Source: JANMES01 sp038229715 (GTDB lineage Bacteria; Planctomycetota; Phycisphaerae; Tepidisphaerales; Tepidisphaeraceae). From it: a stretch of DNA of 64,000 nt. Location: the NCBI GenBank assembly GCA_038229715.1, contig JBBROD010000012.1, positions 1 through 64,000 on the forward strand, given 5' to 3'. Each line of letters begins with the position of its first letter. The first letter of the stretch is position 1. Of this stretch, positions 44,157 through 54,600 are shown piece by piece. The notes beneath the pieces were generated by a model. The model made no database searches and was not told the origin of the DNA. It worked only from the letters and a program-made list of their open reading frames with translations. Both the position numbers and the translations under genes were made by a program.

Positions 44157-45602
44157 ATGTTATCGGGCGATACGCTGCGCGAACTTCGAACGTTTATGCC
44201 ACCCGGCTCGGTGCTGTCCGACCCGGCCGAGCTTTCGGTTTACGATTGCGACGGATTTACCGTCGCCAGGGCAATTCCGAGCGCGGTGCTGTTCCCCACC
44301 AGTGCTGAACAGGTTTCCAAAGTCGTCAAGGCGATCGCCGCCGCCGGCGTGCAGATCGTGCCACGCGGTTCGGGAACCGGGCTGGCCGGCGGGTGTGTGG
44401 CGTTTGAGGGCGGCGTGATCGTCTCGACCACTCGGCTGAACCAAATCTTATCGATCGACCTGCCTAACCGCGTCGCCCATGTTCAGGCCGGTGTGCGGAA
44501 TACCGACTTGACTACCGCGGTCGCCAAACTACCCGGCGGCGCGCCCTATCACTTTGCGCCCGATCCTTCCAGCCAACGCGCCAGCACCATCGGCGGAAAC
44601 GCCGCCACCAACGCCGGTGGCATTCACACGCTCAAGGATTTTGTTTCCTCAAACCACGTGCTGGGCGTTGAGATGGTGATGGCCGACGGCGAGATCGCTA
44701 CCTTCGGCGCGACCCACGGGTGTTACGAATCATCGCCGTTCGATCTGCCCGGTTTGATCTGCGGATCCGAAGGCACGCTGGGGATCATCACATCGCTCTG
44801 GGTGCGACTGGTGCCCAAGGCCACCGATTTCCGAACGATCGTCGGCCTGTTCGCATCAACCTCCGACGCTTGCGATGCGGTCAGCAAAGTCATCGCCGAT
44901 GGGATGCTGCCAGCCGCGATGGAGATGCTGGATGGCGCGATGGTGCGAGTGATCGAAGAAACTTTCCACTTCGGCTTTCCGCTGGATACGCAGGCGCTGG
45001 TGCTGGTTGAAATCGACGGCATTGCCGAACTGCTCGACGCGCAAACAAAGCAGATCGAGAAGATTTTAGGGGACCATCGCGCCACCGGCGTTCAGAGTTC
45101 GGCCGACGCGATCGTACGCGCGAAGCTCTGGAAAGCGCGAAAGGCGGCATTCGGTGCGATCGGCAAGATCAGCCCCAGCTACTGCACGCAGGACGCGTGC
45201 GTCCCCCGCAGCCGGCTGCGCGAGGTACTGGCGAAGGTTGACGAAATCGGAAAATCGCACGGCCTGCATATCAATAACGTCTTCCACGCCGGCGATGGAA
45301 ATGTCCACCCGATTTTCCTCTACGACGACCGCGACGAGGTTCAAGTGCAAAACGTTCTGCACGCGGCGGAGAAAATCCTGCGGTACTGCATCGACCTCGA
45401 CGGCACCGCCACCGGCGAACACGGCGTGGGCGTGGAAAAACTCCACCTCATGCCCTACCAGTTCGACGCAGCCACGATGCGTCAATTCGCTGATATTAAA
45501 AAGGCGTTTGACCCGCACGACCGCATCAACGCGGGCAAATTGATTCCGAGCGAAACGGTGAGCATCCAACTTCTCAAGCCCGGCCGGCATGTGCCGCAGT
45601 AG
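44157..45602 (+). CDS. glcD: GlcD-like FAD-binding oxidase (D-lactate/glycolate dehydrogenase type)
   Basis: This is 481 residues from the ATG at 44157; the frame is open to 44097, but the extra 20 codons lack family similarity. It is a flavoprotein of the VAO/GlcD family that oxidises 2-hydroxy acids such as glycolate or D-lactate. The FAD-binding half has VQIVPRGSGTGLAGGC, FAPDPSSQRASTIGGN and LICGSEGTLGIITSL. The C-terminal half has INNVFHAGDGNVHP and GTATGEHGVGVEK, which carry the substrate-site His and Glu of the family. Length is near that of E. coli GlcD. No GlcE or GlcF gene follows. An aminotransferase and a hydroxypyruvate-isomerase-like gene within 4 kb suggest glyoxylate metabolism. 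Confidence 0.82.
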   Translation: MLSGDTLRELRTFMPPGSVLSDPAELSVYDCDGFTVARAIPSAVLFPTSAEQVSKVVKAIAAAGVQIVPRGSGTGLAGGCVAFEGGVIVSTTRLNQILSIDLPNRVAHVQAGVRNTDLTTAVAKLPGGAPYHFAPDPSSQRASTIGGNAATNAGGIHTLKDFVSSNHVLGVEMVMADGEIATFGATHGCYESSPFDLPGLICGSEGTLGIITSLWVRLVPKATDFRTIVGLFASTSDACDAVSKVIADGMLPAAMEMLDGAMVRVIEETFHFGFPLDTQALVLVEIDGIAELLDAQTKQIEKILGDHRATGVQSSADAIVRAKLWKARKAAFGAIGKISPSYCTQDACVPRSRLREVLAKVDEIGKSHGLHINNVFHAGDGNVHPIFLYDDRDEVQVQNVLHAAEKILRYCIDLDGTATGEHGVGVEKLHLMPYQFDAATMRQFADIKKAFDPHDRINAGKLIPSETVSIQLLKPGRHVPQ

Positions 45603-45605
45603 TTT

Positions 45606-45992
45606 TTACTTGTGCGCTTTGAAAATTTCCTCAAAAGTCGGCTCGGGTTGCGAAGTCGCGGTGTCAGAGGCGTTTTTGGTTGTGGGTCGGCTAGTCGGCT
45701 TGGCTGAATTGCCGCAGGATCGATAAGCGATAAGACCAACGTAAACTAACCCGGCCAGCACCGCGAGTTTCAACACCCCGCCGATGCAACCCAATGTGCC
45801 CGACCGGCGAGAACGTCCGCCGCCGATCAGCAGCGGCAGGAATCCGCGCCCGGATCCCATCATCATCCGGCCGATCTTTTGCTCGCGACCGCTGGCCGAC
45901 AACGGAATCCCGGTCGCGCGGGAAATCCGTGCTTTGGCGGCGGATATTCCAAGAGCCCTTCGCCACGAGAACGAAAAGCCTAAAAAACCCAT
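45606..45992 (-). CDS. Small membrane protein of unknown function
   Basis: This is 128 residues from an ATG preceded by AGAGG. It starts MGFLGFSFSWRRALGISAAK, a basic N-terminal block somewhat like DUF4236 proteins that begin with MGFRFRKS. It has one membrane segment (LKLAVLAGLVYVGLIAYRSC) and a Thr/Ser-rich tail ending FEEIFKAHK. It is convergent with the glcD-like gene, 3 bp apart. No function can be assigned, and the DUF4236 likeness covers only about 40 residues. Confidence 0.6.
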   Translation of the reverse strand: MGFLGFSFSWRRALGISAAKARISRATGIPLSASGREQKIGRMMMGSGRGFLPLLIGGGRSRRSGTLGCIGGVLKLAVLAGLVYVGLIAYRSCGNSAKPTSRPTTKNASDTATSQPEPTFEEIFKAHK

Positions 45993-46027
45993 GTCGACCT
46001 CTTAAGTCGCCGAACGCGCTCGAAGCC

Positions 46028-47176
46028 CTAGAACAACTGTGCCAGCACCTTCTGCGCCGCCGCTACGCCCTTGCCGTATTCGACCGGTTTGCCGAGCGCC
46101 TTGAGCGTATGCTCGATGGCAGCCACGACCGCTAATGCGTCGTAGGCGTCGCTGTAGCCCATGTGGTTCACGCGGAAGATGTTGCCTTCCATGCTTCCCT
46201 GCCCGCCGGCGATGTGAATGTTGTGCTTATTTTTCAGCAGGCCGCTGAAATCCTTGTGGGTAATGTGGGCCATGTGTTTAACGGCCGACACACTGTCAGC
46301 GGGCTGTTTGCTGAAGATTTCGAAACCCAACGCCTTCACGCCTTCGCGGAACGCCTCGGCCGTCACGTGCGTGCGCTTCCAGACGCCTTCGATCGTTTCG
46401 GCCTTGATCATCTTCAGGCTGACCGCCAGCGCCTCGATCAGCGTGTTGGCCGGGGTGAATGGCGTGTCGCCGTCGCCGATGCTCTTCATGTATTTCTTCA
46501 AATCAGCGTAAAATGGATGCTGGCTCTTGTTCTTCTCGACGGCGGCGACCGCCTTATCAGACAGCGCGACGAACCCAAGCCCCGGCGGGAGCATGAGCGC
46601 CTTCTGGCTGCCGGTGATCGCCACGTCAACGCCCCACGCGTCCATCTTGAACGGCAATGCACCGATCGACGTAATGCCATCCACGATCAGCAGCGTATCC
46701 GGGCTGACGGCTTTGATGACCTTGGAAATGCCTTCCAGATCGCACACGGTAGCGGAACTGGTTTCGCTGTGGACGAGGACGATCGCGTCGTACTTGACGG
46801 CCTTCAACTCGGCTTCGATCTGCGCCGGCTGAACGTGCAGGCCGTACTCCAACTTCAGGTCTTTCAGCTCGCAGCCGAAGGTTTTGGCGTAGCTGGCCCA
46901 GCGCTCGGCGAACTTGCCGTTGCTGATATTCAGCACCTTCGCGCCGACAGGGACGGCTGACACAAACCCCGCCTCAAACGCAGCCGTGCCGCTACCGGTG
47001 ATCGTGTAGACGGTTTTGCTGGTCTGGAAAACGTATTGCAAAAGCGTCTGCACTTCGTTGAACATCGTGCGGAACTCAGCCGTCCGGTGGTGATGCACGG
47101 GTTTGGCCAGTTCGAGCAAAGTTGCTTCAGGCACGCTGGTCGGGCCGGGGGTGAAGAGGCGGTATTTCATCAACAT
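46028..47176 (-). CDS. Class V aminotransferase (alanine/serine-glyoxylate type)
   Basis: This is 382 residues from the ATG at 47176 with AAGGA upstream; the longer frame reads through the repeat element before the gene. It is a PLP enzyme that transfers an amino group, in this subgroup usually from alanine or serine to glyoxylate to form glycine. It starts YRLFTPGPTSVPEATLL and has ITGSGTAAFEAGF, VHSETSSATVCDLEG, LLIVDGITSIGALPF and TGSQKALMLPPGLGF, whose Lys binds PLP. FRVNHMGYSDAYDAL is the usual end block. The neighbours (GlcD-like oxidase, hydroxypyruvate-isomerase-like protein) fit glyoxylate handling. Donor specificity cannot be read from the sequence. Confidence 0.9.
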   Translation of the reverse strand: MLMKYRLFTPGPTSVPEATLLELAKPVHHHRTAEFRTMFNEVQTLLQYVFQTSKTVYTITGSGTAAFEAGFVSAVPVGAKVLNISNGKFAERWASYAKTFGCELKDLKLEYGLHVQPAQIEAELKAVKYDAIVLVHSETSSATVCDLEGISKVIKAVSPDTLLIVDGITSIGALPFKMDAWGVDVAITGSQKALMLPPGLGFVALSDKAVAAVEKNKSQHPFYADLKKYMKSIGDGDTPFTPANTLIEALAVSLKMIKAETIEGVWKRTHVTAEAFREGVKALGFEIFSKQPADSVSAVKHMAHITHKDFSGLLKNKHNIHIAGGQGSMEGNIFRVNHMGYSDAYDALAVVAAIEHTLKALGKPVEYGKGVAAAQKVLAQLF

Positions 47177-47192
47177 GGGAGTTTCCTTTTTA

Positions 47193-47248
47193 GCACGGGC
47201 GTTTCGGCCCGTGTGTGAGCAATTCTGCACGGGCCAGACGCCTGTGAG
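47193..47248. repeat. Degenerate GCACGGGC repeat pair
   Basis: GCACGGGC at 47193 forms a 7-bp-stem hairpin (47194-47200 with 47207-47213) and is followed by a second, diverged copy, GCACGGGCC...CTGTGAG, at 47227-47248. The sequences resemble the CACGGGCC...GGCCCGTG family at 18155 and 36432. The element lies directly before the aminotransferase start. Confidence 0.5.
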
Positions 47249-47254
47249 ACCAAG

Positions 47255-48040
47255 TTACGCTGCGTTCCATTGATCTTTAAGGAACTCGAGAATGCTTGCT
47301 TCGTGGCCGTGCATTTTATCTGTTCCAATGGCTTCGACGGAGATCTTGCCGTTATATCCGCCGGCTTTTAGGACCTTGAAGAACGGCTTGTAATCGGCTG
47401 TCCCGCTGAGTCCGGGGGCGACTCGGCCGTCTTTGTCGGCCAGATGAACGTGCTTGATCGACGGCATGGCGGCTTCGAGATTTTTGAGCGGCTCGTCTTC
47501 AAGCCAGAAATGGTAACTGTCGACCAGGCACTTGACAGCCGGGTGATTCAGTTCATTTACGTATTCCATTCCCTCAGCGACGGAGTTGATGATGTTCGAT
47601 TCCTTGCGGTTCAGCGGTTCAACCACCAACGTCACGCCGTTCTGCTGGGCGATTGGGGCAGCCATCGCGAGGAAATTCAGGATTTGCTTTTTCGCGGTCG
47701 CGCGGTCGAAGCCTTCAGGATAGTTTCGCGCCCCGCCGGAACCGAAAACCAGCGTCTCCATACCGACGATTTTGGCGCGCTGAAGCAGACTGGTAATGTA
47801 CGATTTAAGTTTAGCCGGATCGACCGCCGGGCCGGTGATTTTCAGGTCGGCCGGGACGAGGCCGTTGGCGGCAAGAATCGGCAGCACGGACGCCTTGGCC
47901 GTCGCTGCGCCCTGCCAGTCCACATCGACTTGAAAGGCATTCAGCAAGCCTTGCACGCCTTCTTCAACGTAATCCCACCCGCCGGCTCTGAAACGAGCGG
48001 CGTCGGTGCATTTCACACAATAGCCCCATTGGATCGCCAT
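47255..48040 (-). CDS. Sugar phosphate isomerase/epimerase (hydroxypyruvate-isomerase-like TIM barrel)
   Basis: This is 261 residues from the ATG at 48040 with GAGGAG upstream. It is an AP endonuclease 2-type TIM barrel: METLVFGSGGARNYPEGF, NGVTLVVEPLNRKESN with a metal-binding Glu, VKCLVDSYHFWLED with Asp and His ligands, IKHVHLADKDGRVAPG, and GGYNGKISVEAIG with the last Glu. These are the divalent-metal ligands of the xylose-isomerase-like superfamily. No signal peptide is seen, so it is cytoplasmic. Hydroxypyruvate isomerase or a sugar epimerase are both possible. Position after the aminotransferase gene favours the first. Confidence 0.8.
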   Translation of the reverse strand: MAIQWGYCVKCTDAARFRAGGWDYVEEGVQGLLNAFQVDVDWQGAATAKASVLPILAANGLVPADLKITGPAVDPAKLKSYITSLLQRAKIVGMETLVFGSGGARNYPEGFDRATAKKQILNFLAMAAPIAQQNGVTLVVEPLNRKESNIINSVAEGMEYVNELNHPAVKCLVDSYHFWLEDEPLKNLEAAMPSIKHVHLADKDGRVAPGLSGTADYKPFFKVLKAGGYNGKISVEAIGTDKMHGHEASILEFLKDQWNAA

Positions 48041-48153
48041 GTTTCGCTCCTCAAAAGAGCGGAGCATGATATGAGAATCCTCCCTTGGATGGAAGCGATC
48101 CCGGCCGGGCGGACAGAGTCGACAAATGTTCGATCACAATCGACAATGCCGGC

Positions 48154-51100
48154 ATGTCGATCGGTTTCGTGGTCGGCCGGGCGGGGACTGGTAAAACTCG
48201 CCACTGCCTGAGCCAGATCCAGCAATTACTGAAAGAAGATCCCGTTGGCCCGCCGGTCTACTGGATCGTGCCTCGGCAGGCCACCTTCTCCGCCGAACGG
48301 ATGCTGCTGGCCGAGCACGGGCCATTCTGCCGATGCCGCATCCTATCGTTCGATCGCTTAGGCGACGAAGTGCTGAGCGCCACCGGCGGAGCCGCCAACG
48401 CCGCCATCTCCGCGCGCGGCCGGCAGATGATCCTCGGGCTGCTGCTCCGCAAGCATCAGAGCAAGCTGAATTTCTTTGCCTCCAGCGCCCGGCGGGTCGG
48501 CCTGGCGCGCGAACTCGATCACACGTTCGCCGAGTTTGAACGTAGCGGCACCAGCCCGGCCGCAGTGGTTGCCACCTTGCAGCAATCAATGACCGCCAAT
48601 CCCGGCGATGCGGATACGGAAACGCTGCTCGTCAAGTCGCAGGATTTGCTCGTCCTGTACGAAGCCTACACAAAATTCCTGGGCGATCGGCTCGACCCGC
48701 AACGCCGGCTCGATCTGACACTGAACTCCATCGCCGGCTGCCCGACGTTACAGAATGCGACTGTTTTGATCGACTCGTTCAATGACTTCACCCGGCACGA
48801 AAGGCAGATGATCCGCGGGCTGACGAAGGTGTGCAGCGATGTCACCGTCACCCTGGCGATCGACCCGCAGAGCCCAGTGCTAAAACAGTTCCACAAGTTG
48901 CCGAATGAACTGTCGCTCTTTCATCGCGTCGAGCGGAGTTACGGCAAGCTGATGATCGCGCTCACTGAAGACGGAGCGACGGTCCGGCCGGTAACGATCC
49001 TCAAAAAAGCCCGCCGCTATTCTTCGCCGGCGCTGGCGATGATCGAACAACACGGGCTGGAGCGAATTACCGTGACGCCGCAACCGGTGGATGACGGTGT
49101 GGAGATGGTGATTGCGCCCGATCGCGCGTCAGAAGTTGGCGCCGTTGCCTGCCGAGTCCGCGATCTGCAGGCTTCCGGTGTTCGGCTGAGGGATATCGTC
49201 GTCCTGGTTCGTGATTTGAGTGCGTACCAGTCGCTAATCGCCAACAGTTTTCGCGAGCACGGTATCCCGTTGTTTATCGATGCACGACGATCGGCGGTTC
49301 ACCATCCGCTATTGCGATGGTTGCGATCGGCGCTGGCGATCACGCTAAACCGCTGGCCGCACGACGATGTGATCGCGCTGCTCAAAACCGGCCTCGCGGG
49401 CGTGCCGCTGGAAGCAGCCGACGAGATCGAAAACTACGCGCTGGAGCATGGCCTGAACCGCGACGCCTGGGAATCAGCCGAGCCTTGGAAATACGCGAAC
49501 ACCGAAGTGGAAGTCGGCGAAGGTGAGGAAGCGGTCACGTTGGAAGCAACCGAGCCTTCCCGCATGGACAAGCTCCGCCAGGAATTGCTGTCCAAGTTCA
49601 AGCCCTTCCTCGACGTCGTCCGCGCGCAGCCCGGGCTGACGTTCCGGCAAATCTGCGCGGAGCTCTTCCGCCTGTTCGACGCATTCAAGCTGCGCCAGAC
49701 GCTGGCCGGCTGGATCGAAAAGGCTCGGGCGGATCAACAGTTGGAACTAGCCGCCGAGCATGAGCAGACGTGGACGAACCTTGTGGGCTTATTCGACGAG
49801 TTGGTTGAACTGCTTGGCGATCAGCAAGTCACGCTGGAAGACTTCATCCAGACGCTCGACGCCGGGCAGGAGCGGTTTGATTTCGCGCTCACGCCGCCGA
49901 CGCTGGATCAGGTGGAGGTCGGCACGGTCGATCGCTCGCGGGCACTGGACGCCAAAATCACGTTCGTGCTTGGACTGGCCGAGGGATTGTTCCCGAAGGT
50001 GGAATCCGAACCGACGGTCATCTCCGACACCGAGCGCGGCCTGCTTCGTCGGCGGTCGATCGAACTGGATGACGACACATCGCGAAAACTGCTCGACGAG
50101 CGGCTGCTGGGGTATTTGGCGTTTACGCGCGCGTCGCAAAAGCTGATCCTGTCGCGCCCCCTATCCGAGGACGGCGGCAAGCCATTGAATCCGTCGCCGT
50201 TTTGGAATCGGGTCGTATCGCTCTTCAGCAATGCCGAGCAAGCCACCACCCTCGCCGCGCGACACGGTGATGCCAGCCCGGACGCGATTTCCACCCCGCG
50301 ACAAATGGTGACCGGCCTGATGCGATGGGCGCGCGAAACCGCCGGCAGCGGCAAATCGCCCGATCCGAAGTGGGCGTCGCTTTACAACGCCATGATTGAG
50401 CGGACGCAAAGCGGTGATGCGGTTACCCGGTTGCGGCAAACGGCGTGGCCGGCGTTGTCGTACGACAACGAGGCAGCGTTGTCGCCTCAGGTGGCCGAGG
50501 CGCTCTTCCCATCGCCATTGCAGGCAAGCGCGCGGCGGATCGAAACCTACGCCGCCTGTCCGTTCAAACACTTCGCCCAGTTCGGGCTGGGTCTTGGCGG
50601 TCGGCGCAAGCATCGATTTTCACACGCGGAGATGGGGCAGGCGTACCATCGAATCCTCGACGAACTCGTGACCGACCTGCTCAGCCGCAAGTCGCAATGG
50701 AAGGATCTCACCGACGATCAGGCCGCCACCACCATCCGCAACGTGGCCGAAGAAATCATGCACGAAATGCGTGAAGACGTGCAGCTCAGCACCGCGCGCG
50801 ATCGTTACCTGTTTAATCGGATCGAGCGCACGATCTCACAGGTCGTCGCTTCGCAACGTACCCTGGCCGACCGGCAAACGCTGCGGCTGGCGAGCACGGG
50901 CGTCAAATTCGGATCGACGAGTGACAAACTCAAATCCCCCGCGATCACGACGCCCAAGAAACGACTAGTGATCCTGCACGGAAAGATCGACCGGCTCGAT
51001 CGCGTTCCCAATTCGCTCGAGTTTTCCGTCGTCGATTACAAGTCCGGCGATTCCACGATCAAATTTCACGAAGTCTACCACGGGCTGGCGATCCAGCTCC

Positions 51101-51639
51101 TGGCGTACATGCTGGTACTCCGCGAGAACCGGGTCGGCGAAAAACCGTGTACGCCGATCGGCGCGTTTTACTACCGCGTCACGCGATCGCTCCGTAACAA
51201 GCACCCGAGCGAAGCCCCCGAGCCCGGCAGCGACGAATTCCTGCTCGAAGTTAAACCACGCGGGATTTTTAACGGCGACTACGTTCACCATCTGGATCAG
51301 CAATTGCAGGCCGGTAACTCGATGGTGTTAAATGCATCCATCAACAAGGACAAATCCTTCGGGCGACGGGAATCATCCGACGTTGCTGACGCAGCCGAGA
51401 TCGATCTGCTGCTGAACTACGTAAAGAAAAAGATCGGCGAGCTAACCGACGACCTGATGTTCGGCGTGGTGAAAGTGGAACCGTACAACCTAAGTAACGT
51501 TAAGCCTTGCTCCCGGTGCGAATTCCGCAGTGTTTGCAGGTTTGAACCAGCCGTCAACCGATATCACAACCTCCCCGCGATGAAACGCTCAGCGGTGATG
51601 GAAGCCATCGGCGGCGCGAGTGGAGGCGACGATGCCTGA
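48154..51639 (+). CDS. addB: AddB subunit of the AddAB helicase-nuclease
   Basis: This is 1161 residues from the ATG at 48154; the frame is open 23 codons further but without family likeness. AddB is the partner of AddA in double-strand break end processing. Walker A is GRAGTGKT (Lys14). An inactivated-helicase-like core follows (LILSRPLSEDGGKPLNPSPF near residue 665). The PD-(D/E)XK nuclease has FSVVDYKSGDS (Asp961, Lys963). The iron-sulfur cluster cysteines are Cys802 (AACPFKHF) and Cys1119, Cys1122, Cys1128 (CSRCEFRSVC), the same C, CxxC-x5-C arrangement as in B. subtilis AddB. The next gene, addA, starts 8 bp before this stop. The assignment is strong. Confidence 0.93.
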   Translation: MSIGFVVGRAGTGKTRHCLSQIQQLLKEDPVGPPVYWIVPRQATFSAERMLLAEHGPFCRCRILSFDRLGDEVLSATGGAANAAISARGRQMILGLLLRKHQSKLNFFASSARRVGLARELDHTFAEFERSGTSPAAVVATLQQSMTANPGDADTETLLVKSQDLLVLYEAYTKFLGDRLDPQRRLDLTLNSIAGCPTLQNATVLIDSFNDFTRHERQMIRGLTKVCSDVTVTLAIDPQSPVLKQFHKLPNELSLFHRVERSYGKLMIALTEDGATVRPVTILKKARRYSSPALAMIEQHGLERITVTPQPVDDGVEMVIAPDRASEVGAVACRVRDLQASGVRLRDIVVLVRDLSAYQSLIANSFREHGIPLFIDARRSAVHHPLLRWLRSALAITLNRWPHDDVIALLKTGLAGVPLEAADEIENYALEHGLNRDAWESAEPWKYANTEVEVGEGEEAVTLEATEPSRMDKLRQELLSKFKPFLDVVRAQPGLTFRQICAELFRLFDAFKLRQTLAGWIEKARADQQLELAAEHEQTWTNLVGLFDELVELLGDQQVTLEDFIQTLDAGQERFDFALTPPTLDQVEVGTVDRSRALDAKITFVLGLAEGLFPKVESEPTVISDTERGLLRRRSIELDDDTSRKLLDERLLGYLAFTRASQKLILSRPLSEDGGKPLNPSPFWNRVVSLFSNAEQATTLAARHGDASPDAISTPRQMVTGLMRWARETAGSGKSPDPKWASLYNAMIERTQSGDAVTRLRQTAWPALSYDNEAALSPQVAEALFPSPLQASARRIETYAACPFKHFAQFGLGLGGRRKHRFSHAEMGQAYHRILDELVTDLLSRKSQWKDLTDDQAATTIRNVAEEIMHEMREDVQLSTARDRYLFNRIERTISQVVASQRTLADRQTLRLASTGVKFGSTSDKLKSPAITTPKKRLVILHGKIDRLDRVPNSLEFSVVDYKSGDSTIKFHEVYHGLAIQLLAYMLVLRENRVGEKPCTPIGAFYYRVTRSLRNKHPSEAPEPGSDEFLLEVKPRGIFNGDYVHHLDQQLQAGNSMVLNASINKDKSFGRRESSDVADAAEIDLLLNYVKKKIGELTDDLMFGVVKVEPYNLSNVKPCSRCEFRSVCRFEPAVNRYHNLPAMKRSAVMEAIGGASGGDDA

Positions 51640-54600
51640 AATCAAAACGCACTGGACGCCTTCGCAAAGCGCCGGCATCACCACCACAGGTCAAAGCATG
51701 CTGCTCTCGGCGGCGGCGGGGTCGGGGAAGACTTCGGTCCTCACCCGGCGGGTGGTTCACCTGATCTGCGAAGCCAAACCCGCCTGCGAAATCGACGAAA
51801 TCCTCGTAGTCGCTTTCAACGAAGCGGCGGCGGCGGAGATGAAGGGACGCATCGTAAAGGAATTGCAATCAGCGCTTCTCGTCAATCCCAGCGAGTCACT
51901 CACCCGGCAGGTTGCGCTGGCGGACCGAGCGTCGATCAGCACGCTACACGCATTTTGCCGGAGATTACTTCGTCAACATTTTCATCGCGTCGGGCTCGAT
52001 CCCAACTTTAACGTGCTCGACGCAGAAGAAGCCGCCCTGCTTCGCCGGGAGATCGCGCGTGAGCTTATCGCCGACCGATACGGAACCGACAACGACGGCA
52101 GCTTTCAATCCCTGATCGATTGCTACGGCGACGGCGACGACGAGCGGTTGGTCGTTCAGGTACTCAAAATCCGCGAACTGCTGACCAGCGTGCTGTCGCC
52201 AGACTCTTGGCGTGCCACCGCCCTTGCCCGTTTGACCGCAGCCGCTACCCAGCCCTTGGCGGATTCGGAATTCGGGCGAGAATTCATATCGCTCATCCGC
52301 GCCGATCTGGATCTGTTGTCCGGCAAGATCGAAACGGCCATCGCCGTCATCGGGCCGATGCAATCGTTCGATTACTACTTGGGTAAGTTCAAGGAATGGC
52401 GGTCGATCGTTCAGCATTGGAAGCAATTGCTGGCTGACGAACCGTTCAATCATTTTGTCGCTGAAGTCAACAGCATCGACGAAACGATGACCGAGAAAGC
52501 CAAAGCTTATAGCAACAGCCTCCCCGGGAAAGTGCTGGCCAAGGGTTTGTTTGATGAAATTAAAGATCATCTGAAATCAGGCTCGTTCAGAAACGCTACG
52601 CGGTTTGACGAAGCCAGATGGCAGAAGACGCTAGCCGACACCGTGCCTGGCGCGAGGGTGTTGCTGGAGTTGGTGGACGAATTCGATCAACGATACCAAT
52701 CGCATAAATCGCGGTTGCGGGCGGTGGATTTTTCCGATCTGGAGAGATTTGCGCTGCAAGTTCTGTCAGCCGATGGATCGCCGGTCGGCGCTAAGCCTTC
52801 GGACGTAGCCAGAGCGCTGCACAAGCGGTTCAAGCACGTGCTGGTAGACGAGTACCAGGACATTAATGAGGTACAGGACGCGATCCTGCGCTTGGCCAGC
52901 CGCGAGTGTGTGTGCGATCACGTCACGCCTTCAAACTTTTTCTGCGTCGGCGACGTCAAGCAAAGTATCTATCGGTTCCGACTGGCCGAGCCGAAGCGCT
53001 TTCTGGATCGGGATCGCGGGTTTCGCACCGGCAGCAGTGCCGTGCCGGGTCGCGTGATCGACCTGCAGGAAAATTTCCGCAGCCGGGCGCCGCTGCTGGA
53101 TGCGATCAACTCCGTCTTCCGCCGGCTGATGACGCTGGAGTCGGCCGACATCGACTACGATGCTTCGCAGGAACTCAAACCGGGCATCACCTACCCGCCA
53201 TACGGAGCAGACGATTTCACCGGTAAGCCGATTGAACTTCATCTTGTCCCATCTCAGCTGTCGAAGGTGGCGGCCGAGACAGGGGAGGACGGTGACGATT
53301 CAGAACAGGATGAGTACGAAGCGGCGATGGTTGCGACGCGCATTCTCGCGCTCACCGGCGGCAATGGCGTTTCGACGCCGAGGCAGGTGATGGAGCGTCA
53401 GGACGGCACGCTGGTCGGGCGAAAGATTCGCCTGGGTGATATCGTAATCCTGCTTCGCAGCAAGGTCTACACCGCCAACCGCTACGGAAATGTCCTCCGC
53501 CGCTGGGGCATCGCGGCACACGCGGACGGCGGGACGGGGTTTTTTGAATCGCAGGAAATCCTCGACATGCTCGCGCTGCTGCACGTGCTGGACAACCAGC
53601 AGCAGGACATTCCGCTGGCCGCGGTATTGCGCGGGCCGATCGGCAACATTCTATCCGGCCGGACTGGTGCAGCGGGTCGTTCAACTTCGCTCACCATCGA
53701 AGACGAACTAGCGACGATCCGCCTGGCGTATCAGCACGCCAAACCGCCCGTTCTCTTCCACCAAGCGGTGACTCGATACGCTGCCGAGCAGAACGACGCA
53801 CTCGGTGCGACGTTGAAAACGTCGCTTGCGAAACTGCAAGTTTGGCGCGAGTCGATTCACCAACGTCCGGTGTCGGAAGTTCTGCGATCGATTTACGACG
53901 ACACCGGCCTGCTCGCCTATTACGCTGGCTTGCCGGACGGCGATCAGCGGGTGGCGAATCTTGAGGAGCTTTACCGTCGGTCGGCCCAGTTCGGCACGTT
54001 TGCGCGGCAGGGATTGTCTCGGTTCCTCCGATTCCTCGAAAGCCTCCAAAGCGACAGCGACATCGGCGAGCCTTCGCTCGATGCCCAGGGGAAAGATGTC
54101 GTCCGTATCATGACGGTACACCAGAGCAAAGGGCTTGAATTCCCCGTGGTGATCATTCCCAACCTTGGGCGCAAGTTCAATCGGCTGGATTCAACGGGCA
54201 TGATCCTGGCCGACCGCGCGAAGTTTTTGGGCATGCACGCGGTCGATCTGCGACGGCAGATTTACTACCCGTCTTTGTCATCCACCGTACTGGCCGCCAG
54301 CATCGCGGCGCAGGCGACGGCGGAGGAAATCCGAATCCTCTATGTCGCGCTCACGCGAGCCCGCGAGCACCTGATCCTCATCGGATCGACCACCGACAAA
54401 GCTCAGGAAACCGCTCGGGCTCGCTGGGCCGATCATCACGGACCACTGCCGGTGCAGGACATTCGGTCGGCGGGTAGTTTTGTCGACTGGCTGCTACCGA
54501 TCGCAATCGCCGAGGGCCCGGGCGTGATCGAGATGACTTCACACCCGGCTGAGGAAGTGTTGTCGATCGCCGAATCACGATCAGACTCTCGCCGATCGCC

